The notes: generated by a model from the sequence alone, not told the origin. A stretch of 64,000 nucleotides of DNA from Thelonectria olida (GCA_020736575.1 JAGPYM010000003.1:2480001-2544000); one strand, 5' to 3'. Positions 43,537 to 55,600 are shown, counted from the first letter of the stretch. Numbers and translations: made by a program.

Positions 43537-44324
43537 ATGGCGGATAACGAGTCTCCCGTCACCCTCCGAACTCGCAAGTTCATCCGCAACCCTCTGCTGG
43601 GCCGCAAGCAGATGGTCGTGTGAGTGATGCCACCCTTGGTGAACCCTTCGCCCAACGGCCCCCATCGCTGTCTCTATTTTTCCAACTTCTCTCTCCCGTC
43701 TCTATATCTCTTCAGGCCACGACTACGACGAATTTGCTTCGATATTGCGTACGAAGAGAAGAGGAATCACGTCCGGCCTGTGCGAGATATCGACGACGGA
43801 GAGAGACATTGAAAACAATAGAGACATACCCGATGGGGAGGGATAATGCCATCAAATCTTTTGACAAGAACATTTGGCTGATAAGCGTTTTTCGCGCACA
43901 GTGACATCCTCCACCCCAACCGCGCCAACATCTCCAAGGAGGAGCTCCGCGAGAAGCTCGGCGCCATGTACAAGGCCCAGAAGGATCAGATCTCCGTCTT
44001 CGGTCTGCGAACCCAGTATGGTGGCGGCAAGACCACCGGCTTCGCCCTCGTCTACGACTCCCCCGAGGCCATGAAGAAGTTCGAGCCTACGTACCGATTG
44101 GTCCGTGTCGGCCAGGCCACCAAGGTCGAGCGTGCCAGCAGACAGCAACGTGCGTATTCCCCTGATGCGGATGATGAGGACGCGCATAACGTGCCGTCGC
44201 ATACGTGTGGTATGGAAGCTGACATGTGTTCTTCCCCTTTACAGGCAAGCAGCGCAAGAACCGACAAAAGACCCTCCGCGGAACGGCGAAGACCAAGGGT
44301 GCCAAGGCGAAGAAGGAGAAATAA
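43537..44324 (+). CDS. rps24: 40S ribosomal protein eS24
   Basis: Structural protein of the small ribosomal subunit. Three exons: 43537-43619, 43902-44149 and 44245-44324, 136 residues, normal for eS24. Exon 1 gives [20 protein letters not shown]. The long first intron (282 nt) resumes at [19 protein letters not shown]. Exon 2 contains [20 protein letters not shown], and exon 3 is the lysine-rich tail ending KAKKEK. Donors are GTGAGT and GTGCGT. Introns early in the gene are typical of fungal ribosomal protein genes. It is divergent to efm3. Confidence 0.96.
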
Positions 44325-44833
44325 ACGGTTTACGTCTCAACCATGTATATCCTCGGATCGGTGGGGGAAAGGTTGTGGTGTTTATTTGCCTTTGGCAGCT
44401 TCCGCCACGGCCATGCAGGTGCGTCCAGTTGGCCTCTTTCGGCGGCACGAGGGACGTGTCGTCGCTGGAACTCTGGACTCGGCGAGGGGGCGTGAGGGCC
44501 TGGCTTTCATGATCTTTCCTCCTCAATACACTAGCATGAAATCAATGGTGTTTCGGGTTTCGGACCAAAAAAGTTTTACAGCACACGTTTTGCACATCCG
44601 TTTTCTCGTTGCAGTTTCTCGTTCTCGTGTGTATCAACTGTTGTTATGGCTTCCAAAGTCTTTCTGCCTGTGAGTTCAGAGCCTGTGATGTGAAAAAAAT
44701 CGTATTCTCGTTAAATGCCGTCCCGCAGCGGGTATCAAAAGCACACTGAAAAGGTCTATCATGACTCCCAAACGCCCCGTATGTATCAATGCCGCTGTGG
44801 TCTCGTCGTTGCCATCACCTCGTCCGCATGACA
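44325..44833. other. Convergent 3' region
   Basis: 3' UTRs of rps24 and of the small secreted protein gene on the other strand; no further gene. Confidence 0.5.
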
Positions 44834-45229
44834 TTACATTACAACCCAACCCACAGCCCCGAACGCCGCCACGACATGCCATGCGCTCACCTCCCGCCTG
44901 CCCACTCCCGAATCCAACTTCCGCACGGGAATGTGCCATCCACAGTGCTCGTGGCCGTCCCTCGTCCGACACTCGTAGTATGTGGTCTGGTAGTACCCCA
45001 GACTGGCCAGCGCCTCGTCCTGTGTCGGCGCCGCTGTGACGATGGCCGTGTACGGTGGGATCGACTGCTGGGGCTGTCTCGCTTGCACGAGTGCCGTTGG
45101 TGTTGCCGCAGGTATTGCCGACGAGGAAGGTGTGAGGTGCGACACGTCCTCGGTTGTGCACGTAGTCGGCAAAGCCGTGGTCGTGGTCGTGCTGAGGCAA
45201 AGAGCGAAAAGGGTGTGTAGCACCTTCAT
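44834..45229 (-). CDS. Small secreted or GPI-type surface protein
   Basis: A 131-residue protein with an N-terminal signal peptide (MKVLHTLFALCLSTTTTTALP). It has a Thr/Ser/Ala/Pro-rich middle and a short cysteine-bearing motif YYECRTRDGHEHCGWHIPV (about 91-109). The C-terminus is hydrophobic after GRREVSAWHV, which could be a GPI-attachment signal (inference). I choose the ATG at 45229 over the open frame to 45283 because it begins the signal peptide. A TATATA element near 45345-45351 on the + strand lies about 115 bp upstream. Function unknown; extracellular or cell-wall location is expected. Confidence 0.72.
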   Translation of the reverse strand: MKVLHTLFALCLSTTTTTALPTTCTTEDVSHLTPSSSAIPAATPTALVQARQPQQSIPPYTAIVTAAPTQDEALASLGYYQTTYYECRTRDGHEHCGWHIPVRKLDSGVGRREVSAWHVVAAFGAVGWVVM

Positions 45230-46352
45230 CTTGATTGTCGTAGCTGGTGTTGCTGTCGGCCTGAATAGAGAAGACTGGAACAAGCCTAGATTTCGGTGTC
45301 AGCTAGGGATTGTGTGACTGATGGAAGTCTGGCACTGACTGGAGTATTATATAGGATATGAGTATGTGAAGATGGTTTGTCGAGCAACGGTGGCGAACAG
45401 CAGTTTCATCGGCAGCGTTGAAGAGCTCTGTATAAGTTCCTTAGGGAAGGTATCCAAACGGCGATGAATGTCACCAACTCGAGAAGAGCCACCGGAGAAA
45501 AGAAGAAGAAGGATAATGAAGAGAGACCAGCTCAGAAGAAAAAGAAACAGATGACAAAGGAAAGAAAACGAGAAGTTTACTCCATAGCAAAGCCTGTAGT
45601 GTCAACTCTGCCTCCCTCCATCATCAACGCGAACGACACGCGACACGATCTTTATAAATCATGCGTCGTGCATTACAGCCCGTGACACCCCCACCTCCAA
45701 TTCAATTCCATCATAGGAAACTATTGTTGTCTTCCAAGGCTGCACTTTAGGCAGGTTGGCAGCGTTCCAACTAACAAGTTCTGCGTGCGTGACCCAATAG
45801 GTCGTGTGGGGTATGAGCGAATCTGGGGTGGTGGTGTGGCACCGCGATGAGGCATTGGTTGGCTCACACGAAGGCGCCGATGTGACGAACAAGAGTCACA
45901 AGGGGGACTTGAAACGGCCGTGAAGATGAAAGATTAGGGGTTTGTTATGGGCATCTATCGCCCTCACAATTCATTAGCGGTTGTCAATGTTGGTTTGTGG
46001 TAATCAGATTCACTTGGCCATCTGCGACCCGACTTGACGCACATATGCAGACGATGCATAAGTTATAGCAAGGTATGTATGTATTCGACTCAACTTCAGC
46101 TTGATCGTAATACTACGTAGTAACTCATCATGCTCCCTGATCCTTGATTATGATGAATATGCTTAACTAGCCATCCCTCAACCGTACCATTCATCACAAA
46201 GCACGACTTCCTTGCCTCCCTTCGTACACGTTATTATGAAATCAAGATGCTGGTTGGTATCTTCCGCCTGAGTGCAAATGGAAGCAAATCTAACGCCATG
46301 GTGCTATAGTGCCATACCAACGCAATGCAGTCAAACAAACAAAATGCAACTC
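45230..46352. other. Intergenic region
   Basis: Promoter of the secreted protein gene and the 3' side of the coilin-like gene. No other gene supported. Confidence 0.5.
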
Positions 46353-49300
46353 TCAAAACTTGCCGCTGCGCTTCCTCCAGTTCTTGATCTGGCCAAACGC
46401 GCTCGTCTTGGCCTTGGCTGGTGCTGGCATCGACGATCGGCTGCGCGTTGATTGGCCAGCTTCTGTCTCCTTCTTCCCTCGACTTCTTGTGTCGCGTTGA
46501 TTCAGGACACTTTTCTTCTTCAGCCTCAAGCTCTCTGCCGCTGGGGGACTCTCCCTGTATGATTCGTCTTTGCTGTCATATGCGTAATCTTCCACAAATT
46601 GAACTGATTGAGGGCTCGACTCGATTGTAACGACCTGACTCCCTTCTGGGACCACAAATGGCGACGTTTGTAGTCGTCGTTTGATCTGCGTCGCCTTCTC
46701 CGGTGTGCGCAGTTTGAGGAGGTCATCCGAGGGATCGGGTTGTGTCGCATTGGGAAACAAACTGCGAATCGATTTGTTCTTATCCTGAGACTTGTCCGAA
46801 TCTTCACCCTCGCCATCGTCCAACTTGCGCATCTCTTCCTCGTAATCCAAGTCTGGTTTCACCTCGACTTTGAGAGATTCCTCAAGCTCCTGTGCCGATT
46901 TGTGAGAATTCTGTGTTTGCCTTGAGGCTGCTGACGAGGCTGCCGTGTGAAATATTTCTTCGATAGTGGGAAACGGACTGCTGCTTCCTTCAGATTCGTA
47001 AATGGTCTTGATTTTTGGTGGCGTTGTCAGTACTGAATCTTCAACTCGGTCGCCATGAACTCCTCCAATGTCATATTTCGAAGGAGGTTGTCGTCCGCTA
47101 TTGATGCTCGTCAGCGACGCAGGTCCCGCTCGAGGTACCTCTCCGGAAGAAAGCGATGGAAGAGAGTCCATGACCTCTGATTGTTGTGGTGGCAGGTCGA
47201 CCATAGGCATGCTGTCAGGAACGACAGAATCCAAGATCGAGTCCTCCAAATGTGGTGGGCTGGAGTTTCCAACATCAAGATCCATGGTCTCTCCCTCATC
47301 AGCCTTATCATCAGTGTGATCATGTGCAGCGCCATCCGACTTCCGCAAGACCTCTCCCTTTTGGACGGCCGCCATCTGTGGTAACTCTCGTGGTTGGCGG
47401 GTTTGGCCATCAGTCTTGTCGTCCGATGTATTCGTGCTCCGGATAATATCGGTCAGCGGCAGATCGTTGGAGCCCAAAAGCTCAATGCGTGGTACGCCTT
47501 GCCCAGATGGAATCGAGGTTGAGTTGTCGCTCCCTGAAGGCCTTTCCGCCTCCAGACCCCCCAGCTTGCCGCTGGCACCGGCCATCACTTCCTGCGAATC
47601 TAACTCCTCAGCCGTTGTCTTGTCATTGTCGTTCGTCTTGCTAACCTTGTCTGTGCTCGAATCGTTTGCTGTTCCGTTCTCAACGAGTCGAGTTGCACCT
47701 TTTGCAGGTGTTCCAGCCACGCTACCAGATTGTGCTGGCTGCACTAGTCTCGGCTCAATAAGCTCGGTCCATGCGACATCTCTTCTGCCATCATCTTCGT
47801 CTTCGTCTTCGTCTTCATCCGATTCTGGAGCCTCAAACTTATCGTAGATCCGTTTGCCAGTGTCATCGTACACCTTGTCGTTCTTCTTACGGTCTCTGTG
47901 AGCAAGGAGAAGTTGCAGAGTGTCGTCGTCACTGATCGACTGCAGCATCCCTGTGAGTGAGACTAATTGGGGTTGCCAGCGCGTTGCCTTAGACATGAGT
48001 AGCTTTTTCCAAGTTATGACCATGCCGGCCTGAGCATCGGCAAACTTGAGAGTGTGAAGTGTAGAGAGGTCGGGGGGCAATGCCGGCAAATCATCCTCAA
48101 CCATAAAGTGATGGACATTCTGCTCTGCCTTGGCTGGTACATCATCATAGTTGAGCTCGACGTCTTCGTCATTCTTCGTTTCCCTGGCCTTGCCTTTCTT
48201 CGACTTCTTCTTCGATCTGCTCTGGTTGCTGCTTTGGTTGCTGTCGTCCCATTCGGCACCATTCTCATGCCAATGGGGATATTCCTCATTGTAGCTTTCA
48301 CCGTAGTAGCTTTCATCGTAGTAGCTGTTATCGTAGAATTCTTGAGAAGCCCGTTTCCTCTTTCTCATAGATCCATAATGCTGCTGAGGATCCCAACGTT
48401 GGACAAATGGGAATGGTGGTTCGCTCAGCACCATACCCTCGTGGCAACATTCCACGGCCCGGTAAACGACCTTCTCACGCCAAGCATCAGGGTCTTCTTC
48501 GGGCTCGACAGGATTGACATCTTTCACATCATTCTTCTGCGAGTCTTGAGTGCGGTGATTCTCCAAAGGCTTGATATCCTTCATGAGATCTTTGCGGAGT
48601 TTGTCCTCGTCCGCTTTGGACTTGGGGTTCTTCAATCCCAAAGCTCCAAAAAGCAGTCTGCGTCCAGCTCCCATGTCAACTTTTGAACGACGCTGCGGGT
48701 TGGGCTCGGAGTCTGGCGTAGCAACTTGACCTGGGTCCATGTTCTCTCCTGATTTTTCCGTTGTAGATTTCTCCTTGTGTTGAACCTCAACAACCTCTTG
48801 AATCAAGGGACGAACATGCTCAACATTCTGTTGCTCGGCATCGGGGGCTTTGTCACTGATGACACTGAGGAGGGCTCTTTTTCGAGCCTGGAACTCCGAC
48901 TCCTCATCCCCGGCAACGGAAATCATGGGTGACTGTGGCATTGATCCGGGCTGAGATACGGGTTGCAGTTTACCTGTTTTATGTCGTCGTCGCCTAATAT
49001 TGCGCTTTTGAGTTCTGCCGGTCCCGCAACCAGGCGCGACTCGGGTTTTGGGAAGCGTAGAAGCAGATGGCCCTAGCGAGATGGTGGTTGCTGGCTCTAC
49101 TAGTCTAGAGAGAGCCGTCTGCTTGAATAAAGCCTCTTTCGGTTCCAAAACTGCAGCCGCCGTTGTTGAAACTTTCATCTTGGACGGGAGCTCTTCTGGC
49201 TCTGAGTCTGAATCAGAATCGTCACTCGAGCTCGAGTCATCACTTGAGCTTTTCTTGGAACTATCGTCGAAGCTTTCATCATCAGAACTATCGGCTGAGT

Positions 49301-50789
49301 TATCGACGTTGGGTCCAGGGCCAGCCGGGCGAGAGCCAGAATCTGAGTCGGAATCGGACTCAGAGTCAGAGTCAGAGTCAGAGTCACTTGAATCACTGTG
49401 CCCAGAGCTGGATGTATCATCCTTGTCTGATCCGCTTTCAGAGCTGGAATCTAAATCTGATTCTGATTCAGAGCTGCTGTCACTGCTCGATGTCTTGTCG
49501 CTATCCAATTCGAAGTGCACATGGGGTGGCTGACTGACACGAACGGGTTCTGTCACGACCTCCGTTTCTAGCGCCTCAACCACAGGAGCGCCGTCGGTTT
49601 CAACTTCCTCGACAACCTCAATAAGGGGCCTTCTAGGAGCCCTAACCGGGCTCGGTGAGTCCTGGTCGAGGGCAGAGAGAAGAGACGTTTCTTGCTCGAG
49701 CAGACCTGATGAAGGAAACACGCTGTGGCTAGTCAACGCTCGATCCATCATCTCGTCGAAACTCATTACGGGTTCGTTTGTTTTAGCAAGCACCTGGAAA
49801 GTCTGTCTCATGTCTTTGCCCTGGCGTTGCAGCTCAGTATGAATGGCGAAGATTGAGGTCAAAGGGAAGGCGCATCGCAAAGCGGTGATCTGATCTAAAG
49901 CTGTGAGATCGAGATCTTTGGGCGTGAGCAGACCCTTGAGAGGCTCCATTTGTTCGTCGAGGGAGAGTTCCACTTGTTCTCCTGGTGGGTTCTCTCCGAT
50001 AACAGCATTATCCTCTTGTAAAAGTCGAAGCTCGTCCGCTAAGTCGGCATCTTCTTCTTCGTCCTCACTGCTCTCGGCGAGACCTTCAGGTTCAAAATCG
50101 TTCTCGCCTATCTCGGCGCCGTCATCGCTTTCGTTGTCGGCATCTCGATCGGCATCGTCGAACAAGGCGTGGAATCCAATACTACTTGGCTCTTCATCAA
50201 ACGACTCGGGGCCTTCTAGGAGAAGCTGTTCCTCCGAGCTTGTGTCCATGTATTCATCGTCATCTTCGTCTTCAGAGTCATCGTCCTCTTCCTCTTGGTA
50301 TGTAAGGCGAGCTCGTTTTCGTGGAGGTAGGTCGAGGGCAGGTCGGTCTCGTGGAACTCTGAGCCATGGCCTTCCGAAGGCGAGACCATCGACTAGATGC
50401 TTCCCGTCCAAGGAAATCTGGTGTCGGCCGCTCAACCTTCGCCGCCGCAGGTCTTCGGTAAGAAGCGATCGGATCCTGCCACAATTAGTCTGGCTGAAAT
50501 ACGCAGGGCAAGGAGAAGAAACGTACACAACCTGGTCATCCTCCTTGAAGACCTTGTTCACTTGCTGAAAATGCAAACACTCGAAGCTGCCTCCCTTGTC
50601 ATCGAGCAGTTCCACGGCATAGTCCTCCAGGCCCCAATCTGCGCTCTCGAGAGGTATCACCTCATTGACCTGGGTGAGCAACTTTGCGATGGTGAGGTCT
50701 TCCGAAGCAACGCATGGCCACACGAGCCGAAGCTCTGGGACCGCATGCCTGCGGATGACGAGCCGTAGACGGATGCCCTGAGATGACAT
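46353..50789 (-). CDS. Coilin-like nuclear protein (large, Ser/Asp-rich)
   Basis: A 1461-residue protein with two structured ends of interest and long acidic linkers. The N-terminus MSSQGIRLRLVIRR followed by an about 120-residue globular block resembles the ubiquitin-like N-domain of coilin, the scaffold of Cajal bodies. A conserved block in the second half (VVYRAVECCHEGMVLSEPPF ... ITWKKLLMSKATRWQPQL) resembles its atypical C-terminal Tudor domain. In between lie long runs of alternating Ser/Asp/Glu. Fungal proteins of this layout are annotated with a DUF; assigning it to coilin is inference. Start is the ATG at 50789, as the open frame continues to 50957 without an ATG. A 51 nt intron (50526-50476, GTACGT donor, GACTAAT branch, GGCAG acceptor) is divisible by three and free of stops. 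Confidence 0.65.
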   Translation of the reverse strand: MSSQGIRLRLVIRRHAVPELRLVWPCVASEDLTIAKLLTQVNEVIPLESADWGLEDYAVELLDDKGGSFECLHFQQVNKVFKEDDQVVYVSSPCPAYFSQTNCGRIRSLLTEDLRRRRLSGRHQISLDGKHLVDGLAFGRPWLRVPRDRPALDLPPRKRARLTYQEEEDDDSEDEDDDEYMDTSSEEQLLLEGPESFDEEPSSIGFHALFDDADRDADNESDDGAEIGENDFEPEGLAESSEDEEEDADLADELRLLQEDNAVIGENPPGEQVELSLDEQMEPLKGLLTPKDLDLTALDQITALRCAFPLTSIFAIHTELQRQGKDMRQTFQVLAKTNEPVMSFDEMMDRALTSHSVFPSSGLLEQETSLLSALDQDSPSPVRAPRRPLIEVVEEVETDGAPVVEALETEVVTEPVRVSQPPHVHFELDSDKTSSSDSSSESESDLDSSSESGSDKDDTSSSGHSDSSDSDSDSDSESDSDSDSGSRPAGPGPNVDNSADSSDDESFDDSSKKSSSDDSSSSDDSDSDSEPEELPSKMKVSTTAAAVLEPKEALFKQTALSRLVEPATTISLGPSASTLPKTRVAPGCGTGRTQKRNIRRRRHKTGKLQPVSQPGSMPQSPMISVAGDEESEFQARKRALLSVISDKAPDAEQQNVEHVRPLIQEVVEVQHKEKSTTEKSGENMDPGQVATPDSEPNPQRRSKVDMGAGRRLLFGALGLKNPKSKADEDKLRKDLMKDIKPLENHRTQDSQKNDVKDVNPVEPEEDPDAWREKVVYRAVECCHEGMVLSEPPFPFVQRWDPQQHYGSMRKRKRASQEFYDNSYYDESYYGESYNEEYPHWHENGAEWDDSNQSSNQSRSKKKSKKGKARETKNDEDVELNYDDVPAKAEQNVHHFMVEDDLPALPPDLSTLHTLKFADAQAGMVITWKKLLMSKATRWQPQLVSLTGMLQSISDDDTLQLLLAHRDRKKNDKVYDDTGKRIYDKFEAPESDEDEDEDEDDGRRDVAWTELIEPRLVQPAQSGSVAGTPAKGATRLVENGTANDSSTDKVSKTNDNDKTTAEELDSQEVMAGASGKLGGLEAERPSGSDNSTSIPSGQGVPRIELLGSNDLPLTDIIRSTNTSDDKTDGQTRQPRELPQMAAVQKGEVLRKSDGAAHDHTDDKADEGETMDLDVGNSSPPHLEDSILDSVVPDSMPMVDLPPQQSEVMDSLPSLSSGEVPRAGPASLTSINSGRQPPSKYDIGGVHGDRVEDSVLTTPPKIKTIYESEGSSSPFPTIEEIFHTAASSAASRQTQNSHKSAQELEESLKVEVKPDLDYEEEMRKLDDGEGEDSDKSQDKNKSIRSLFPNATQPDPSDDLLKLRTPEKATQIKRRLQTSPFVVPEGSQVVTIESSPQSVQFVEDYAYDSKDESYRESPPAAESLRLKKKSVLNQRDTRSRGKKETEAGQSTRSRSSMPAPAKAKTSAFGQIKNWRKRSGKF

Positions 50790-51479
50790 TGCAACGCGTT
50801 GATGGCTAGCGATAGCAAATGCGCATGCTTGAGGAGGCGGGGTGAAAAGAAGCGTCGGTTTCGAGGAGGAGGAAATGCGAACGCAGCTTCGACGTTTGAC
50901 GCGTGCGGTGCCTGGACTAGAAATTCTGGAGGCGAGGTTGGACCCGCCATTGTTCACTGGCTCAGGGCGCTAGCGCACGTCGTTACAGGGCCTCTCCACT
51001 GAAGATCCATTGTTGCTTGAAATCAACGTCATGATGGATTGCAAGTTGTGATGCCTGATTGCCCAGATACTGATACACTAAAACTATTCTATAGATTGAG
51101 AAAGCTTGGCAAATTGATGTCCAGATTACTCACAGAGAGGGTTTCTGCCTTGATTGAAACGTGCCCGGTGTTTGGTTGTGTTGAATTAGCTGTGTAATGG
51201 GAATCCAGATGAACACCTGGACATCTCCAGGCCAAGACGGTCCAGATGCAAGCTGTGGCACATCATAAGTCAAACAAACCAAACATCACAGAGGCAATAG
51301 AATCGTTATGCCTGTTTTGCAGTTGTCGTATTTTGAGGTATATCCGGTTTTTGTCTACAGATACAATTGAGCTTCCGCCATAACGCCATCACAAGCACAC
51401 CCAAATAAAACTCCGTCCATACGTGCATTGCTGATTCAAGAGACCTCCCTCCATTCTCATAGTCGGGCCCTCGCACCGC
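50790..51479. other. Intergenic region between coilin-like gene and rib1
   Basis: Promoter of the coilin-like gene and 3' UTR of rib1. No other gene seen. Confidence 0.5.
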
Positions 51480-52666
51480 TCATTGAAGACCTCCCATATC
51501 CAGCATGTGGCCCATCTTCTCGATCTGTCATTTTTGGTTAGCCTCATGCTATCTATTTAAGAATCATGGGAACTTACCTTAGTCTTGAGGTAACCCTCAA
51601 CCTCTTGGCTCCGGAACCCGCCCCGGCCCTTCCACGAGAGAGGGACCATGGCTACCCGCTCCTTGACTACAACCTCTCGGTTTGGTCCCTCCACTGCACG
51701 AATCTTGTCGGGGTTGTTGGTCAGGAGTCGCACGTCCTGCTGGCCGAGATCCATCAGCATCGCAGTGGCCAGTCCATAACTGCGAGCGTCGGCGGGATGT
51801 CGCAATAGCAAGTTTGCCTCGACGGTATCTGAGCCCAGGTCTTGGAGGTTATAGGCCTTCAGCTTCTCTCCGAGTCCGATGCCGCGACCCTCTTGTCGCA
51901 GATAGATAATGATACCACCGCTCTTATTTCCAGGAAGACTCATGAGACGGGCAGCTTCGTCCAACTGCTCACCACAGTCACACCGAGCTGACCAGGCAGT
52001 CTCACCTGTGTAGCACTCGGAGTGAATTCTCACCAGGGGAGGTTGAGCGGATTCGGCTTGGCCAGCACCAGGCTCGCCGCTGCCCATGCCACTCGTCGTC
52101 CTACCAGGGAACAGTCTGCCAGTATATGCGCCTCGTACCATTCGGTCCATCTCGGTTTCACCCTCCCGGGGCGCATCGAGGCTCTGGCTACGAATGTTGT
52201 TTCCAAACACAATGGCAAGGTGTTCCTTATTATCGACGTTGTTGGTGTAGAGGTGAAGGAACATTTCCGTCCCCGCAACTGTGGGGATGCGAGCGCGCAC
52301 AATGCATTGCACCTCGGGAAGAGTCTCAAGAAGACGAGGCTTCTTGGAACCGCAGCCACCTGAAGGAATTGAACTATCAACCAGAACACCACGTAGGCCA
52401 GCGGTGGTGGGAGTCGAGGTGCCGGGCGTCGCGGGCGGCGTAAAGGCGGGGGACAAGAGCGACGGCGGGGGCGGCTGAGTCGACCCGGCGGGGGTTTCGG
52501 GGCCCTCGGCGGGGGAGAGAGACAAATCGTCTACGGGCTCGGAGCGTTGGACATTGTTGATGGCAGCACGAGAAGGCGAGGCATCGGCGGCCTGGGTACG
52601 AGGGGAATAGAAAGAAGGGAGCTGGGACGAGCCTGAGGGTGAGTCTGTCATGGCATCTGAGGGCAT
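51480..52666 (-). CDS. rib1: GTP cyclohydrolase II
   Basis: First enzyme of riboflavin synthesis, opening GTP to the pyrimidine precursor with release of formate and pyrophosphate; zinc and magnesium dependent. Two exons: 52666-51578 and 51524-51480, 377 residues. The short last exon gives [14 protein letters not shown] after a 53 nt intron; reading through the GTAAGT donor would end in five unrelated residues. Zinc cysteines are in ECYTGE (Cys218) and CDCGEQ (229, 231); the catalytic RQEGRGIGL lies near 257-265. The N-terminal 130 residues are a Ser/Pro-rich extension common in fungi. The start is the first ATG (52666); a second one at 52651 is possible. The protein is cytosolic. Confidence 0.94.
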
Positions 52667-55600
52667 GATTCCCTGCCGGCGCCGTAATCGGGAGTGGTCA
52701 CTTGTGGTGGTGGGAGAGGAGAGGATAGTCGGGTCGCTAGATGCGCATTGGACGGAGAGGAGGGGCGGTATCGCAGGCAAGTGGGTGGGCGGAGGATTGC
52801 GAAATTCCAATTAGAAGTACGCACGACTGCAGGAGAAAAGACGTAAAGATGAATGACGGGAGAGCAACAAATGAAGCGGAATGAAGCGCAATTCAACGAT
52901 GGCGATAGTTTGCGGAACCATGGCTTGATAGCGATTAGTGGGGTTTTACCGGTCGCGCATGACACTCGGCCTCGACGTCGGAAGGTGGGATTAGTCATCT
53001 CGTTCCAAGTCGGGCTCCCACCCGCGCGGTTACCTGCTCCCGCTGCCGTGGCCATGGGAATTCTTGCGCCATGGTGTGTCTTTGCATGTGAGTGCCTTGG
53101 ATAATTGCCGAGTCTACCGCAATCGCTCTCACCTTCCAATGCCATATCCTGAATGCCGACCAGTTCCTTATATTTCCAGCGATACCTCTGATTTTTTCCT
53201 CAAGCCATGGTGCCTTTCCCGACCAGCCCGTGCCGGCAACCCCGCAACTGCCGCCGGGGCCGGTCTCGTTGGAATCTCAGCGACGTCGACGGAATTCCCA
53301 AACCCACCTACGTCAGTGGAGGATCAGTCAGCAGTTTTCAATCAGATGCTGACTTTGTCTGCACAGACGTAGCGGGTCAGAAACATGCTCGAGACCCTAT
53401 CGACATTGTTGCACTTTCTGAGACACTTTGACAGCTGAGACGCGGCAAGGCAGTTCCATTGCTCCCATAACGTTTGCCACCATTCCGGCAACACGGTTCC
53501 ATATTCATTTGTTTATTATGTTTCTGCCTTACTCCCATTTACACGAGGTAACTAACTAGGTAGGAAAGAATTTTAAGCAATTTCAGCGGGGGGGGGGGGG
53601 GGGGCAGTATAATCCCAGTCCGGCCCCGACCCGAGGCTCAATTGAGGTCCAACTAGATGAAATGCTCGCTCCTCGTTGCTCTTGCGCCTACCGATCAAAT
53701 GTCTGATTTGCCACGGACAGAGGTAAAAATCGAGACATTTGGGCATAGGCAAATCGAACTCATCGTGTCCCCTTACAATGTGATTGAGTGAAGTCGACTG
53801 ACGACATCTTGAGCAGATGCTCACAAATCATCCAATTTGCGATTCTCTGACACATTCCATGGCTATTATTGTCACTCCATTTATTTATATTGAAGGACTA
53901 TGGTATTTCACATCCGGGAGAAATCGCGGACAACTGAGATAGGAGTATATGCGGAACGTCCCACAGTGCTTTCAACACCCACGATGGTCTTCAGTGGTTG
54001 CAGCTATGATTGTATGAGGCAAGACATGCGCAATGATACGCAACCAAAATAAAGGTTTCCCCTCGTATACTTCGCTAGCTTTTGTCTCACGTATATCGCT
54101 TCAGCATCAGAAAGGCCGGCCGTCAAGCTGACCAACACACAAGTTCAGAACAGGTGCTCTGTAGTTCCGATTCTCTACAGACAGATCGTCTAGTATAAGA
54201 AAGCCATATTAATCGTTCAAGAAACCATACTAGACGCCTTTTAATCTCGACAACTGATTTCTGCAGTGCATACGCCTAACTCTCTGAAGAGGTCGTCTCT
54301 GGGGAGGAAGAACCTAGTTTCAGGGTCGAATCATTAGAATCACACCAATGCAGAATGAGAAGTCGTCACGACACGGTTGTACGGTATGTCTAATGGCTGT
54401 AAGGAATCTACAAACACAAGCCGGCATGACGCAACAACTCGTCATCTTGCAGCTTGGGATGCTCTCCTCGGGGATGTTTCGGGGAGATATAATAGCCAGA
54501 ACGTAGCTTCTTCTTACCTTGCCTTCGCAGCGGAAGGTGTTGGGTGTTGCTTGAATTGCCGGGCTTGTTGGCAGCCCGATAATGAGCGGACACCACGGCG
54601 TGCTTCGGTTGCAAGGGACAACGCATATACATAACAGAAGAAAGGCGGTGATCAAAATACCTGTGGAAAGGACAGAACCCACATACATATGAATGGCTGA
54701 TTGGGATTTTCAGGTCCAGTTTCCTTAGTGTCGGCCCTCCATCTTCGTTCAGCAAGAATAGCTCAGATCAACCCCTTTCGTTCGTCTGCAATGCGCAGAT
54801 CAAAGTTCGTCGCTTTCACCTCAACCCCCGTTCATAATGAACATCACATAAGCACGTTCACAACGGCCTGAGACACTCGTTCGCGCAAAAGAAATTCCCG
54901 ATCGCCTTGTCATGTTCATATCCCTCATCCCTGCCCCCCGAAGGATTTCTCCCCAACCACCAACGACTGCAACGTCAGCTGTCAATAGATCCATCCGTCC
55001 ATCCAACGAGATCAAACGACTCATGGCTCCCCCAGCCCTGTCGACGAATGTACGGCCGGGCCCGGGTCCGTTGGAGCCGTACGAGTTCTCTCGGGGTCCG
55101 CGTAATACACAGCCAACGCGAGAAGGTCATGATGGCAAAAAGGATCCAATGTCAGAATACAACGCATCTTACTCCATACCAAATTACACAAAGAATACAC
55201 ACCTGTAATACCGCACATGGCACAATGATTCCTCGGACCATTTTCGTCTAGGTCCCCCCCTTTTTTCTCTCAACACGTGCGGTCCGATGTGATGTTTCAT
55301 CCTTCCGTCACGCTTGGGCCAGGACGTCGATATCCCCCAGATCTCGTTCGACGGCTCGGACCACACTGGTTTGCCCATCCTCCAGGAGTGTTTCCTCTCG
55401 AATAAATCCAGTGACAGGGTGATAAGGATAGCATGTTTATCCCAACATGAAACTCCCCCACTGTCATTCGTCGCAGTTTCATCCCGCACGTCTTCGCAAA
55501 GCTTATGTCAGTCCTGTTGGTCGTCAGCTGCCGAGAGGTAACGTACCAACGGAGCCAACCGGGGGGCGCCCAACAGAGTCAAGAACAATAAAGGGAATCA

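Noticed and set aside
49048..49533. 161-codon Ser/Glu-rich frame on the + strand
   Set aside because: It is the reverse reading of the Ser/Asp repeat of the coilin-like gene.
50790..50957. 56-codon N-terminal extension of the coilin-like protein
   Set aside because: No ATG in the extension; the first ATG (50789) starts the conserved domain.
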